A stretch of 45,754 bases of DNA from the NCBI GenBank assembly GCA_027018875.1, contig JALUYA010000036.1:1-45754 (forward strand). Reading direction: 5' to 3'. This DNA is from Gammaproteobacteria bacterium (GTDB taxonomy: Bacteria; Pseudomonadota; Gammaproteobacteria; JAKDMP01). The notes beneath the pieces were generated by a model. The model saw only the letters and a list, made by a program, of their open reading frames with translations, made no database searches and had not been told where the DNA came from. A program made the translations under genes and the position numbers. This document shows positions 18,422 through 26,742 of this stretch, piece by piece. Each line of letters begins with the position of its first letter. The stretch's first letter is position 1.

Positions 18422-19534
18422 TTAGTCCTCTTCGCGGCGGTAATATCGGCCTTTCCAACTTGATCGGGTCCCACTCCAGGCCCGCAGGGCCGAATACCAG
18501 GTGAATACAAGATAGATGCTGGCGACGGCCGGCAGCAGGCCGGCGCCAAGTATCCGGCGATGATAATAGCGTAGAGTCGGTAAATAGCCGAGACCCATGG
18601 CCGCGAGCGCGGCCACGCCCATCCAGCGGGTCGGCCCCTGCCAGGTGAGCGCCACAAGCGGAATCCAGAAGGCGAATAGCATCAGGAGAGTTGTGGCGAA
18701 CAACAGCAGCGCAGATTCATGGAGCTGTACATAGGCGCTTCGGGCGACCATCGAGGCAATCGCGGCAAACCCCTGTCTGCGCAGGCTGTGAGCACCCCGG
18801 GTCAGCCCCAGCCAAATCGGTTCGCCGTGGCGCTTGATTCTTGCGGCGAGGGTGCAGTCATCGATCAGGGCATCGCGCCAAGCACTAAAGCCTCCCGCCG
18901 CCGCCAGGGTTTCGCATCGGAGCAGGACGACACCGCCCGCCGCCGCGGCAATGGATCCTCGGGGACGGTTGGACAGGGCAAAGGGATAAACGAGCTTGAA
19001 GAAAAAAACGTAGGCCGGTAATAGCAGGCGGGCCCAGAAGCCTTCAAAACGGGGGTGGGCCAACACCGATACCAGGCTGTAGCCTTCTTCGGCCTTGCGT
19101 CGCAGCGCCCGGATCATTCCCGGGGCGAGGCGGATATCGGCATCGAGTAACAGTACCCAGGGGGTGGTGATCCGTGCCATGCCCTGTTCGAGGGCCCAGA
19201 GCTTGCCCGCCCAACCGGGCGGAGTCGGTGTGCCCTGGATCAGCTGAAGCCGGGAGCCCCCGATTTTTCGCGCTATTCTTGTGGTATCGTCCGTGGATTC
19301 ATCGTCGACCAATACCAGGGGGATGCCGGGAGCGTCTATGGCCAGCGCAGTGAGGGTGGCGCCTATTACCCGGGCTTCATTACGTGCCGGGATCAAGATG
19401 GTGAGATCATTGTCGGGTGCCGGCTGAGAGCCGCCCGGTTCCGGTTCCAGGTGCTCGCGACAGCGCCAGGCTTGCCAAGGGGCCAGGAGCAGGCTGGCCC
19501 ACAAGCCCAGCGCTACCAGTACGGCGTAGATCAT
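18422..19534 (-). CDS. hpnB: Hopanoid-associated family 2 glycosyltransferase HpnB
   Basis: A membrane-anchored GT-A-fold glycosyltransferase, 370 residues. One N-terminal helix precedes ILIPARNEARVIG (about 49-61). VLVDDESTDDTT, then PTPPGWAGKLWALEQGM and LLLDADIRLAPG (metal-binding DxD-like site, about 130), follow. PAYVFFFKLVYPFALSN, AAAAGGVVLLR and ALIDDCTLAARIKRHGE, then WLGLTRGAHSLR and three or four C-terminal helices, complete the HpnB pattern. HpnB proteins travel with hopanoid genes, but no reaction has been firmly assigned. It is first in the minus-strand operon with the acyltransferase and flippase-like genes, and lies 185 bp downstream of hpnH. That gap (19535-19719) contains a C9 run (19676-19684) and no gene I can support. 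Confidence 0.9.
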   Translation of the reverse strand: MIYAVLVALGLWASLLLAPWQAWRCREHLEPEPGGSQPAPDNDLTILIPARNEARVIGATLTALAIDAPGIPLVLVDDESTDDTTRIARKIGGSRLQLIQGTPTPPGWAGKLWALEQGMARITTPWVLLLDADIRLAPGMIRALRRKAEEGYSLVSVLAHPRFEGFWARLLLPAYVFFFKLVYPFALSNRPRGSIAAAAGGVVLLRCETLAAAGGFSAWRDALIDDCTLAARIKRHGEPIWLGLTRGAHSLRRQGFAAIASMVARSAYVQLHESALLLFATTLLMLFAFWIPLVALTWQGPTRWMGVAALAAMGLGYLPTLRYYHRRILGAGLLPAVASIYLVFTWYSALRAWSGTRSSWKGRYYRREED

Positions 19535-19719
19535 GATAATCCGGAAAATGGCCTAGGAACCCGTCGGGGCTGGAAACGAGCTACCGCGGTGGCACGATAG
19601 CGGTCGGAATATCTCCGATTTCCCGTTGCGCGGACTCGCCATGCACCGCAAAACCGGAAATATTTTGACTCCCTTCCCCCCCCCATACTCGCTTCGCTTT
19701 TCCAAGCCCAGGCAGGCCC

Positions 19720-20847
19720 CTAGCGGGAATGCCCCGCCTCGGCCTTTTCGGAATGGACTTCCAGCGTAATATCCGCGGGCTTGCCTTCATTGCGATGATA
19801 AAGAATCGGCAGGTCGGGGGCCATGGGTCCTTTTATCTTCGGCCCCCGTAGACTGACCCACAACGTCTTGAGCGGATGGCTGAAGGCATCGTTTGCCGCG
19901 GTGCCTTCATAGCCGCAGTGGGCCATGCAGTTGTCGCACTTGGGATTGCGCCCAACGCCGTATTTATCCCATGGCGTGGTTTCCATCATTTCCCGGAAGC
20001 TGCCGGCATGGCCTTCGTCGGCAAGCAGGTAACAGGGTTTTTGCCAGCCGAAGATATTTCGGGTTGGGTTACTCCAGGGGGTGCACTGATAGGACTGGTT
20101 GCCGCAAAGAAAGTCGAGAAACAGGCCCGAATGTGATAAGGGCCACTTGACGTTCTGCTTGTGCCGGAAGATTCCACGGAACAGTTTTTTCGATTGGTTC
20201 CGGCCTATGAATACATCCTGACGCGATGCATGCTCGTAGCTGTAGCCCGGTGAGACGGTGATTCCGTCGATTCCGAGTTCGGTGGTGACGTAATCGAAAA
20301 ATCGGGCGACCTGTTCGGGATCTTCGCCAGCGAACAGGGTGGTATTGATGTTGACTCGAAAGCCTCGAGCCTTGGCTTTCTTGATTGCCGAGGTGGCTTT
20401 TTCGAACACCCCTTCACGGTTGACGCTGGCGTCGTGACGCTGTTTGAGACCATCGAGATGAATCGAGAAGATCAGGTAGGGCGATGGCTGGAACAGGTCG
20501 AGTTTTTGCTCCAGCAGGATCGCGTTGCTGCACAAATAGACATATTTCTTGCGCGCGATAATGCCGGCGACGATCTCTCCGATCTCCTTGTGAATCAAGG
20601 GCTCGCCGCCGGGTATGGAAACCACCGGAGCCCCGCATTCATCGACGGCCCGCAGGCATTCTTCGGGGGACAAGCGTTGTCTTAGGATATTGGCCGGGTA
20701 ATCAATCTTGCCGCAACCCGGGCAGGCAAGATTGCACTGGAACAGGGGTTCGAGCATCAATACCAACGGAAAACGTTTCTCACCCTTTAGTTTTTTGCCA
20801 ATGATATAGCCGGCGATTTTCGCCTGTTGGCGGATGGGTACTGCCAT
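19720..20847 (-). CDS. hpnH: Radical SAM adenosyl-hopene synthase HpnH
   Basis: Adds a 5'-deoxyadenosyl radical to hopene, giving adenosylhopane, the first committed step to C35 extended hopanoids. The 375 residues include the radical-SAM cluster motif Cx3Cx2C as CNLACPGC (C38, C42, C45). The SAM-binding VSIPGGEPLIH (GGEP) comes next, followed by CSNAILL and IFSIHLDG. A C-terminal Cys set around CDNCMAHCGYEG (about 312-323) is typical of HpnH. ATG 20847 lies 13 bp after the ispH stop, with GAGGAGACG-type purines in front. The operon order ispH–hpnH pairs isoprenoid precursor supply with hopanoid extension. Confidence 0.96.
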   Translation of the reverse strand: MAVPIRQQAKIAGYIIGKKLKGEKRFPLVLMLEPLFQCNLACPGCGKIDYPANILRQRLSPEECLRAVDECGAPVVSIPGGEPLIHKEIGEIVAGIIARKKYVYLCSNAILLEQKLDLFQPSPYLIFSIHLDGLKQRHDASVNREGVFEKATSAIKKAKARGFRVNINTTLFAGEDPEQVARFFDYVTTELGIDGITVSPGYSYEHASRQDVFIGRNQSKKLFRGIFRHKQNVKWPLSHSGLFLDFLCGNQSYQCTPWSNPTRNIFGWQKPCYLLADEGHAGSFREMMETTPWDKYGVGRNPKCDNCMAHCGYEGTAANDAFSHPLKTLWVSLRGPKIKGPMAPDLPILYHRNEGKPADITLEVHSEKAEAGHSR

Positions 20848-20860
20848 GGTTATCGTCTCC

Positions 20861-21805
20861 TCAGGATTTTGGTGTTGCCAGGTGCGCGCGGAGTTCGTTG
20901 GGAACCCGGAAGGTAACCCGTTCGTCCGGGCCCGGAATTTCTCTTACCTGGGTGCGTCCCCAGGCGGCCAGTTGCTCGATCACGGCGGTGACCAATGCCT
21001 CCGGCGTGGAGGCCCCCGCCGTGACTCCGATGCGGTCATCGGGGCTGAACCACTGCGCTTCGAGTTCGTTGGCATCCTGCACCAGGTAGGCACGTATGGC
21101 TTCCTGTTCGCCGACCTCCCGCAGGCGATTGGAATTGGAACTGTTGCGGGCGCCGACGACGATGATCACATCGGTTTCGTGGGCAAGCTCGCGCACGGCA
21201 TTCTGCCGATTCTGGGTGGCGTAGCAGATGTCTTTGGTTTCCGGTCCGACGATCGAGGGAAAACGTTTTTTCAGAGCCCCGATAACCGCGCGGGTATCGT
21301 CGACCGACAGGGTTGTTTGGGTTACGTAGGCCACCTTCTCGGGAGTTTCCACCCGTAGGGTTTCGACCTCTTCGGGTTCCGAAATAACATGCACTGGCCC
21401 GGCGACGCGGCCACTGGTGCCGACTACCTCGGGGTGCCCGCGGTGGCCGACAATAATTAGTTCATAGCCGCGACGATGATATTTTTGGGCCTGCATGTGG
21501 ACTTTGGCTACCAGTGGACAGGTCGCATCGATGATGCGCAGGCCGCGTTTTTCGGCTTCATTCACCCGGGCATCGGAGACCCCGTGAGCGCTGAAAATAG
21601 TGACTGCACCGGCAGGGACGTCATTCAGCTCTTCGGTAAATATCGCGCCTTTTCCCCGCAGACTGTTGACCACATGCTGGTTATGGACGATCTCATGCAA
21701 GACGTAAACCGGTGGGCCGAAAACCTCCAGCGCCTGTTCGACCACATCGATTGCCCGCACGACTCCAGCACAGAAACCGCGCGGTTTGGCAAGCACTACC
21801 TCCAT
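20861..21805 (-). CDS. ispH: 4-hydroxy-3-methylbut-2-enyl diphosphate reductase
   Basis: The last MEP-pathway enzyme, producing IPP and DMAPP from HMBPP with a [4Fe-4S] cluster. In 314 residues the three cluster cysteines are at 12 (KPRGFCAGV), 96 (DATCPLV) and 194 (KDICYATQNRQ). Catalytic Glu126 lies in HRGHPEVVGT, and the substrate His/Ser-Asn motifs FSAHGV and NSSNSNRL are present. The start ATG gives the canonical N-terminus. In many gammaproteobacteria ispH sits with lspA/fkpB; here it is tied to hpnH and faces hpnA across a 136-bp divergent control region. Confidence 0.97.
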   Translation of the reverse strand: MEVVLAKPRGFCAGVVRAIDVVEQALEVFGPPVYVLHEIVHNQHVVNSLRGKGAIFTEELNDVPAGAVTIFSAHGVSDARVNEAEKRGLRIIDATCPLVAKVHMQAQKYHRRGYELIIVGHRGHPEVVGTSGRVAGPVHVISEPEEVETLRVETPEKVAYVTQTTLSVDDTRAVIGALKKRFPSIVGPETKDICYATQNRQNAVRELAHETDVIIVVGARNSSNSNRLREVGEQEAIRAYLVQDANELEAQWFSPDDRIGVTAGASTPEALVTAVIEQLAAWGRTQVREIPGPDERVTFRVPNELRAHLATPKS

Positions 21806-21941
21806 CGTGAAGTCTCCCCGAGAATAGTGTGGAACAAGCCCGAAAATTTATTCGCTTATTATATGAGTTTTTAATTGGTGTATATCATGTGAAGCCTCTG
21901 GGATACACTGCCCGTGCCTGGCCTGCACTTGGGGGAATTCG
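21806..21941. promoter_or_regulatory. Divergent control region between ispH–hpnH and hpnA–shc operons
   Basis: This AT-richer 136-bp gap is the only spacer between the two hopanoid transcription units. On the minus strand a perfect -10 hexamer TATAAT (21858-21863) has a poor -35 (GATATA, 21881-21886) at 17-bp spacing, reading to ispH. On the plus strand TACACT (21904-21909) is a weak -10 candidate for hpnA. hpnA is preceded by GGGGGA about 7 bp before its ATG. The assignment rests on composition and one strong hexamer only. Confidence 0.45.
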
Positions 21942-22985
21942 ATGCCCGAGCGTGTACTGATCACCGGGGCCACGGGATTTGTCGGCTCCGCGGTGGCGCG
22001 AGCATTCTGCGAAGCGGGCTACCGGGTTCGCGTATTGGTTCGTGAGAGTTCACCGCAAACCAATCTTGCCGGGTTGGCTGTCGAGGCCGTGTTCGGGGAT
22101 TTGACCCGGGCGGAGAGTTTCACTCCGGCGCTGGCCGGGTGCCAGGGATTGGTTCATGTGGCGGCGGATTATCGTTTCTTCGTTCCCGATCCGAAACGGA
22201 TGTACCAGGTCAATGTGACGGGTACCGAGCGCTTGTTTCGCGAAGCGGCTCGTGCCGGAGTGCGGCGCATGGTCTATACCTCGAGTGTCGCCACTCTGGG
22301 GCATCGCCGCGACGATGCCCCCGCGGATGAAACCAATATAGCCGGCGAGAAGGACATGATCGGCCATTACAAGCGTTCGAAATTGATTGCCGAAGACCGG
22401 GTCAGGCGCCTTGCCGTGGGGGAAGATCTCGATATCGTAATTGTCAATCCCTCGGCACCGGTAGGCCCGCGCGACATCAAGCCGACCCCGACCGGGCGCA
22501 TGGTTTATGAGGCGGCCCGGGGACATATGCCCGCTTATGTCGATACCGGGCTCAATATCGTGCATGTGGATGATGTCGGGCACGGGCATCGGTTGGCCTA
22601 TGAGCGCGGGCAACGTGGCGAACGCTATATTCTTGGTGGCGATAACCTGACCCTGGCCCGGATACTGGCTATTATCGCCCGGTTCAGCGCCCGGCGGGCG
22701 CCGCGGATTCGGCTTGCCCCCGCGGTGGTGGTACCCGTGGCCTGGTTGGCCGAAGGCTGGGCCAGGATGACCCACACGCAACCGTTCGTGACGCGTGATG
22801 AACTGGCGATGGCCCGTCGGCCCATGTATTTCACCTCGGCCAAGGCCGAGCGGGAACTGGGCTATACTCATCGCCCGGCCGATTTAGCCTTTGAGGATGC
22901 GCTTACCTGGGCCGCGGCGCAAGGGAGACTGGGGCGTAATTTCCGGCTACACTGTCCCCCGTCCCAGCGAGGACCGGCGGCATGA
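21942..22985 (+). CDS. hpnA: Hopanoid-associated NAD-dependent epimerase/dehydratase HpnA
   Basis: An extended SDR (sugar-epimerase-like) protein of 347 residues. It has the Rossmann motif VLITGATGFVGSAVA (about 5-19), VHVAADYRFF, TSSVATLGH, and the catalytic Tyr-x3-Lys as HYKRSK. The strongly HpnA-specific run NPSAPVGPRDIKPTPTGR is followed by MPAYVDTGLNIVHVDDVG and GERYILGGDN. HpnA proteins are encoded with hopanoid genes, but their substrate is not settled. It is the first gene of the plus-strand hopanoid operon. Its TGA overlaps the ATG of the squalene synthase gene (ATGA at 22982-22985), indicating translational coupling. Confidence 0.95.
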   Translation: MPERVLITGATGFVGSAVARAFCEAGYRVRVLVRESSPQTNLAGLAVEAVFGDLTRAESFTPALAGCQGLVHVAADYRFFVPDPKRMYQVNVTGTERLFREAARAGVRRMVYTSSVATLGHRRDDAPADETNIAGEKDMIGHYKRSKLIAEDRVRRLAVGEDLDIVIVNPSAPVGPRDIKPTPTGRMVYEAARGHMPAYVDTGLNIVHVDDVGHGHRLAYERGQRGERYILGGDNLTLARILAIIARFSARRAPRIRLAPAVVVPVAWLAEGWARMTHTQPFVTRDELAMARRPMYFTSAKAERELGYTHRPADLAFEDALTWAAAQGRLGRNFRLHCPPSQRGPAA

Positions 22986-24061
22986 GTGGCAAGACAACCT
23001 CGGATTTTTTGTTGCAGCGGGAACTTCTCGATGGAGTTTCACGCACATTCGCATTAACCATACCGGCCTTGCCCGATCGGCTCGAGCGCGTGGTCGGCAA
23101 CGCCTACCTGTTGTGCCGCATTGCCGACACCATTGAAGATGCGGCAAACCTGACTCCGGACGGGGTGCGGGTGTATTCGCAACGTTTCATCGCCGTGGTT
23201 GCCGGACGCGCGGATCCGGGGGCCTTTGCGCGCGAGTTCGCGCCACACCTTTCTCCCGCTGCCAGTGCCGAGGAGAAGCGCCTGATTATCGAGACCGAAC
23301 GGGTGCTCGGCATCACCGCAACCTTCGATACCGGGACCCACGCCGCCGTGGCCGAGTGCGTGGCGGTGATGGCGCAAGGCATGGCGGATTTTCAGTGCCG
23401 GAAAGGTATCGATGGCCTGGCCGATCTGGACGAGCATGCGCGTTACTGTTACGTGGTCGCCGGGTGTGTCGGCGAGATGCTTACCCGGTTGTTCATTGCC
23501 TATTTGCCGGAACTCGAGCCCCGGCGGGAGGAACTGATGCGCCTTTCCCTATCTTTCGGGCAGGCCTTGCAAATGACTAATATTCTCAAGGATTTCTGGG
23601 AGGATCGAAGCCATGGTGTCTGTTGGTTACCCCGGGATATTTTTCTCCAAGAGGGGCTTGATCTGGCCGAGGTTTCTCCTGGAGACCCGCGGTTCATGCT
23701 CGGTTATCGGCGTTTGATCGGATTGGCCCGGGCTCACGCCGAGCGGGCGCTGCGCTATGTTTTGCTGCTTCCCCGACGTGAGGCGGGAATCCGTAATTTT
23801 TGCCTGTGGGCCTTGTTCATGTCCCTGCTTACCCTGCGCAAGCTTCAGGCCCACCCGGGGTTTGCCGATGGGAATGAGGTTAAAATTACCCGTCGTAGTG
23901 TTCACAATACCGTGCTTTGGTGTCGTATGGCGGCGCGGGAAAATCTGCTTATCAAATCGAGTTTTGAGGTGCTTGCGAGGAGCTTGCCGTCTCCTCGGCC
24001 GGGAGATTTCGGGTCTTCCGGGCAGTTCCTGGCAAAATCCGGCCGGGTGGATCCGTTGTGA
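22982..24061 (+). CDS. sqs: Squalene synthase (trans-isoprenyl diphosphate synthase family)
   Basis: Condenses two farnesyl diphosphates head-to-head; 359 residues. The first Asp-rich motif is DTIED (in CRIADTIEDAANL, about residues 48-52), and the second is NILKDFWEDR (about 200-209), which together bind Mg-diphosphate. SRTFALTIPALP near residues 20-31 and CWLPRDIF near 213-220 are typical. Only one such gene is present and no HpnE-like amine oxidoreductase follows. This suggests the one-enzyme, NADPH-using squalene synthase type known from methanotrophs rather than the HpnC/D/E three-protein route. It is coupled to hpnA by ATGA and to shc by GTGA (24058-24061). A dehydrosqualene/phytoene product is less likely given the adjacent shc. 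Confidence 0.9.
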   Translation: MSGKTTSDFLLQRELLDGVSRTFALTIPALPDRLERVVGNAYLLCRIADTIEDAANLTPDGVRVYSQRFIAVVAGRADPGAFAREFAPHLSPAASAEEKRLIIETERVLGITATFDTGTHAAVAECVAVMAQGMADFQCRKGIDGLADLDEHARYCYVVAGCVGEMLTRLFIAYLPELEPRREELMRLSLSFGQALQMTNILKDFWEDRSHGVCWLPRDIFLQEGLDLAEVSPGDPRFMLGYRRLIGLARAHAERALRYVLLLPRREAGIRNFCLWALFMSLLTLRKLQAHPGFADGNEVKITRRSVHNTVLWCRMAARENLLIKSSFEVLARSLPSPRPGDFGSSGQFLAKSGRVDPL

Positions 24062-25968
24062 TAAGACGGCTGGAGGAACCCCCCGAGGTGCAAAACTCGA
24101 ATTCACGACTGGAGCAATCACTGGCCCGTGCGCGGCGGGGCCTTCTCGCCCGTCAACGCGAGGACGGACATTGGGGTTTCGAACTCGAAGCCGATTGCAC
24201 GATTCCGGCCGAATATATCCTCATGATGCACTACATGGACGAGATCGACATCGATCTGGAAAAGCGTTTGGCGCGTTATTTACGCTCCCGGCAGCAGGCC
24301 GAGGGCGGCTGGGCGCTCTATCCCGGTGGAGACATGGACATCTCCTGTACCGTCAAGTGCTATTACGCGCTCAAACTTGCCGGCGATAGCCCCGACAGTG
24401 AGCACATGCAACGGGCGCGGGGACAAATTCTGGCTGCCGGTGGGGCGGCCAAGGCGAATGTATTTACTCGCATCATGCTTGCCCAGTTCAAGCAGATTCC
24501 CTGGCGCGGCGTGCCCTTTATTCCGGTGGAGCTGATGCTTGCGCCGCGCTGGATGTTCATTCATATCTACAAGGTCTCCTACTGGTCACGTACCGTGATG
24601 GTGCCGTTGTTCATTCTTGTGAGTCTCAGGCGCCAGGCGCGCAACCCGACCGGAATCGGTATCGAGGAGCTTTTTGTGACGCCACCCGCGCGCGAAAGGC
24701 ACTGGTTCCCGGTGCGCTCATTCCTGAATTGGGTTTTTCTTGCCGCCGAGCGGACCGTGCGCCGCCTCGAACCCCTGATTCCCTGGGGGATGCGCTGGGT
24801 GTCGATTCGCCGGGCCGAACGCTGGATGTTGGCACGGCTTAATGGGGAAGGCGGCTTGGGGGCGATTTTCCCGGCCATGGTCAATGCCTACGAGGCTCTC
24901 GATGCCCTCGGCTATGGCCCTGGGCATCCGTGTCGACGCACGGCGAAACGAGCCCTGGAATTGCTGTTGGTCGAGCGCGGGGATATGACTTATTGCCAAC
25001 CTTGCGTGTCTCCCGTATGGGATACCGGGTTGGCCGCGCTGGCGCTGGAAGAGGCGGGCGGGGCCGCCGAGGCGGTGACCCGTGCCCTCGACTGGTTGGC
25101 ACCGAGGCAACTGTTTGATGAACCTGCGGACTGGAGGGAATATCGTCCCGGGTTGTCCGGAGGCGGCTGGGCCTTTCAGTACCGTAATGGTTATTATCCC
25201 GATCTCGACGATACGAGTGTGGTGGCCTGGGCGATGCACCGCGCCGACCCCGAAGGCTTCGGCCGGAACATTTGGCGGGCCGCCGACTGGCTTGTGGGGA
25301 TGCAGTCAAAAAATGGCGGATTTGCTTCTTTCGATGCCAACAACACGCATTACTACTTGAATGAAATCCCGTTTGCCGACCATGGCGCCCTGCTCGATCC
25401 ACCAACCGAAGATGTTACCGCCCGCTGCGTTACCCTGCTTTCCCGCCTGGGTGAGCGCTACCGGAAACCCCGGGACCGGGCGCTTGAATACCTCACCCGC
25501 ATGCAGCGGCCCGAAGGATGCTGGTGGGGCCGCTGGGGCACGAACTACATTTATGGCACCTGGTCGGTTCTGATGGCTTTGGAGGCGGCTGGAATTCCAG
25601 GTTCCGATCCCCGCATCCTCCGGGCCGTGAACTGGCTTAAATCGATTCAGAACGAAGACGGTGGCTTTGGCGAATCCAACGATACCTACCGCAGTGGCAC
25701 TTGCCCGGTCAGACCCGGAACCGCTCCGTCCACGCCCGAGCAAACCGCCTGGGCGCTACTTGCCCTGATGGCGGCGGGGGAAGCGGCAAGCGAGGCCGTA
25801 CGTTGTGGCATCGAATGGTTGCTGGCCACGCAAGGAGAAGGGGGGTTGTGGCACAGCGAGCGGTTTAATGCTCCGGGGTTTCCCCGGGTTTTCTATTTGC
25901 GGTATCACGGCTACAGCACCTATTTTCCTCTCTGGGCGGTAGCCCGGTACCGCAACCTGGTTTGCTGA
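24058..25968 (+). CDS. shc: Squalene–hopene cyclase
   Basis: Cyclises squalene to hopene/hopanol as a monotopic membrane enzyme. The 636 residues match the family. The catalytic DxDDT motif is PDLDDT at 381-386. QW-type repeats are seen as QSKNGGFASFD (about 423-433), the segment near MQRPEGCWWGRWG, and QNEDGGFGES. The ending LRYHGYSTYFPLWAVARY is characteristic of bacterial SHC. The start is a GTG overlapping the previous stop (GTGA). The next GTG at 24088 is a possible shorter start. It is third in the hpnA–sqs–shc–hpnG operon and supplies hopene to HpnH, encoded across the divergent promoter. Confidence 0.97.
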   Translation: MIRRLEEPPEVQNSNSRLEQSLARARRGLLARQREDGHWGFELEADCTIPAEYILMMHYMDEIDIDLEKRLARYLRSRQQAEGGWALYPGGDMDISCTVKCYYALKLAGDSPDSEHMQRARGQILAAGGAAKANVFTRIMLAQFKQIPWRGVPFIPVELMLAPRWMFIHIYKVSYWSRTVMVPLFILVSLRRQARNPTGIGIEELFVTPPARERHWFPVRSFLNWVFLAAERTVRRLEPLIPWGMRWVSIRRAERWMLARLNGEGGLGAIFPAMVNAYEALDALGYGPGHPCRRTAKRALELLLVERGDMTYCQPCVSPVWDTGLAALALEEAGGAAEAVTRALDWLAPRQLFDEPADWREYRPGLSGGGWAFQYRNGYYPDLDDTSVVAWAMHRADPEGFGRNIWRAADWLVGMQSKNGGFASFDANNTHYYLNEIPFADHGALLDPPTEDVTARCVTLLSRLGERYRKPRDRALEYLTRMQRPEGCWWGRWGTNYIYGTWSVLMALEAAGIPGSDPRILRAVNWLKSIQNEDGGFGESNDTYRSGTCPVRPGTAPSTPEQTAWALLALMAAGEAASEAVRCGIEWLLATQGEGGLWHSERFNAPGFPRVFYLRYHGYSTYFPLWAVARYRNLVC

Positions 25969-26639
25969 CCGGAATCGTTGCCCCGCTGGGTATGGAAGCC
26001 CGGGCGGCCCGAGCGCTGGCCCGCGGTGGCGGGCGTGTTTACCGCACCGGATACGGGGCCGAGCGCGCCCGAGCAGCGGGTGAAGCCCTAGTGGCTATGG
26101 GGGTGCACCGCATTCTGGTGTGGGGAATGGCGGGCGGGCTCAACTCGGGCCTGGCCAGCGGGGCGGTGCTGTTGCCCGCCGAGGTTCGAGATGAGGCAGG
26201 TACCGCCTGGCGGATGACCTCCCACTTTCATGCCGTGCTATTACGCGCTCTGTCCGGAGTCACACGGATTTCGACGGCGCCGCTGGTCACCACGGCTCAC
26301 CCGGTGGCAACACCCGCGGATAAGGCGGCGCTCGCCCACCGCAGTGGGGCCGCGGCGGTGGATATGGAAGCCGCCGTGGTCGCCTCCATTGCCGCCGCCG
26401 CGGGGGTGGATTGCGCGGTGTTGCGCGTGGTGGCCGATACGGCTCACGATACCCTGCCCGGTGTCGTTCTCGCCGCAAGGAGTCAACGCTTTCTTGCCGC
26501 CGAAGTCGCCCTGCGGTTGCTCTTCAGGCCCCGGGATCTGGGTTCGGTACGACGCCTGGCGCGGGCGGCGGGGGTGGCATGTGAGACGTTGACCGCATGT
26601 GCGCAGGCGCTGGCCGATACGAAGACCTTGCAGAAATGA
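25962..26639 (+). CDS. hpnG: Hopanoid-associated nucleoside phosphorylase HpnG
   Basis: A PNP/UDP-phosphorylase-fold protein of about 225 residues that removes adenine from adenosylhopane toward ribosylhopane. N-terminal TGIVAPLGMEARAARAL corresponds to the family's opening strand. WGMAGGLNSGLASGAVLLP and the ribose-binding AAVDMEAAVVA (D-M-E, about 136-141) are characteristic of this fold, and RVVADTAHD follows. The start is probably TTG 25962, overlapping the shc stop by 7 bp; the first ATG (25992) would remove the conserved opening strand. It is last in the operon. The pathway step is established for HpnG family members; the assignment here is by motif and context. Confidence 0.9.
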   Translation: MLTGIVAPLGMEARAARALARGGGRVYRTGYGAERARAAGEALVAMGVHRILVWGMAGGLNSGLASGAVLLPAEVRDEAGTAWRMTSHFHAVLLRALSGVTRISTAPLVTTAHPVATPADKAALAHRSGAAAVDMEAAVVASIAAAAGVDCAVLRVVADTAHDTLPGVVLAARSQRFLAAEVALRLLFRPRDLGSVRRLARAAGVACETLTACAQALADTKTLQK

Positions 26640-26667
26640 GCGTAAATTACTCTTGGGAGAAATCGTG

Positions 26668-26712
26668 ATGGGCCGGCTATGGCTGATCTCCCTGCTGTTA
26701 TTGGCTTCTTAG
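26668..26712 (+). CDS. Possible 14-codon hydrophobic micro-ORF
   Basis: Between hpnG and the aldehyde dehydrogenase, an ATG preceded by GGGAGAAAT (about 7 bp) opens MGRLWLISLLLLAS and then TAG. It looks like a signal-peptide or single-helix start cut short. It could be a leader peptide, a tiny membrane peptide, or the stub of a deleted gene. The flanking GGGAGA (26655) and TCTCCC (about 26687) can pair weakly. There is no evidence of conservation. Confidence 0.25.
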   Translation: MGRLWLISLLLLAS

Positions 26713-26742
26713 TATTCTTGGATTGGCGCCGAAGGAGACAGG

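Noticed and set aside
18355-18657. 101-residue N-terminal extension of the acyltransferase
   Set aside because: Low-complexity, overlaps hpnB, and the domain begins after ATG 18354.
19581-19790. 69-codon minus-strand frame between hpnH and hpnB
   Set aside because: Overlaps the hpnH 3' end, contains a C9/G9 tract and has no family resemblance or ribosome-binding site.
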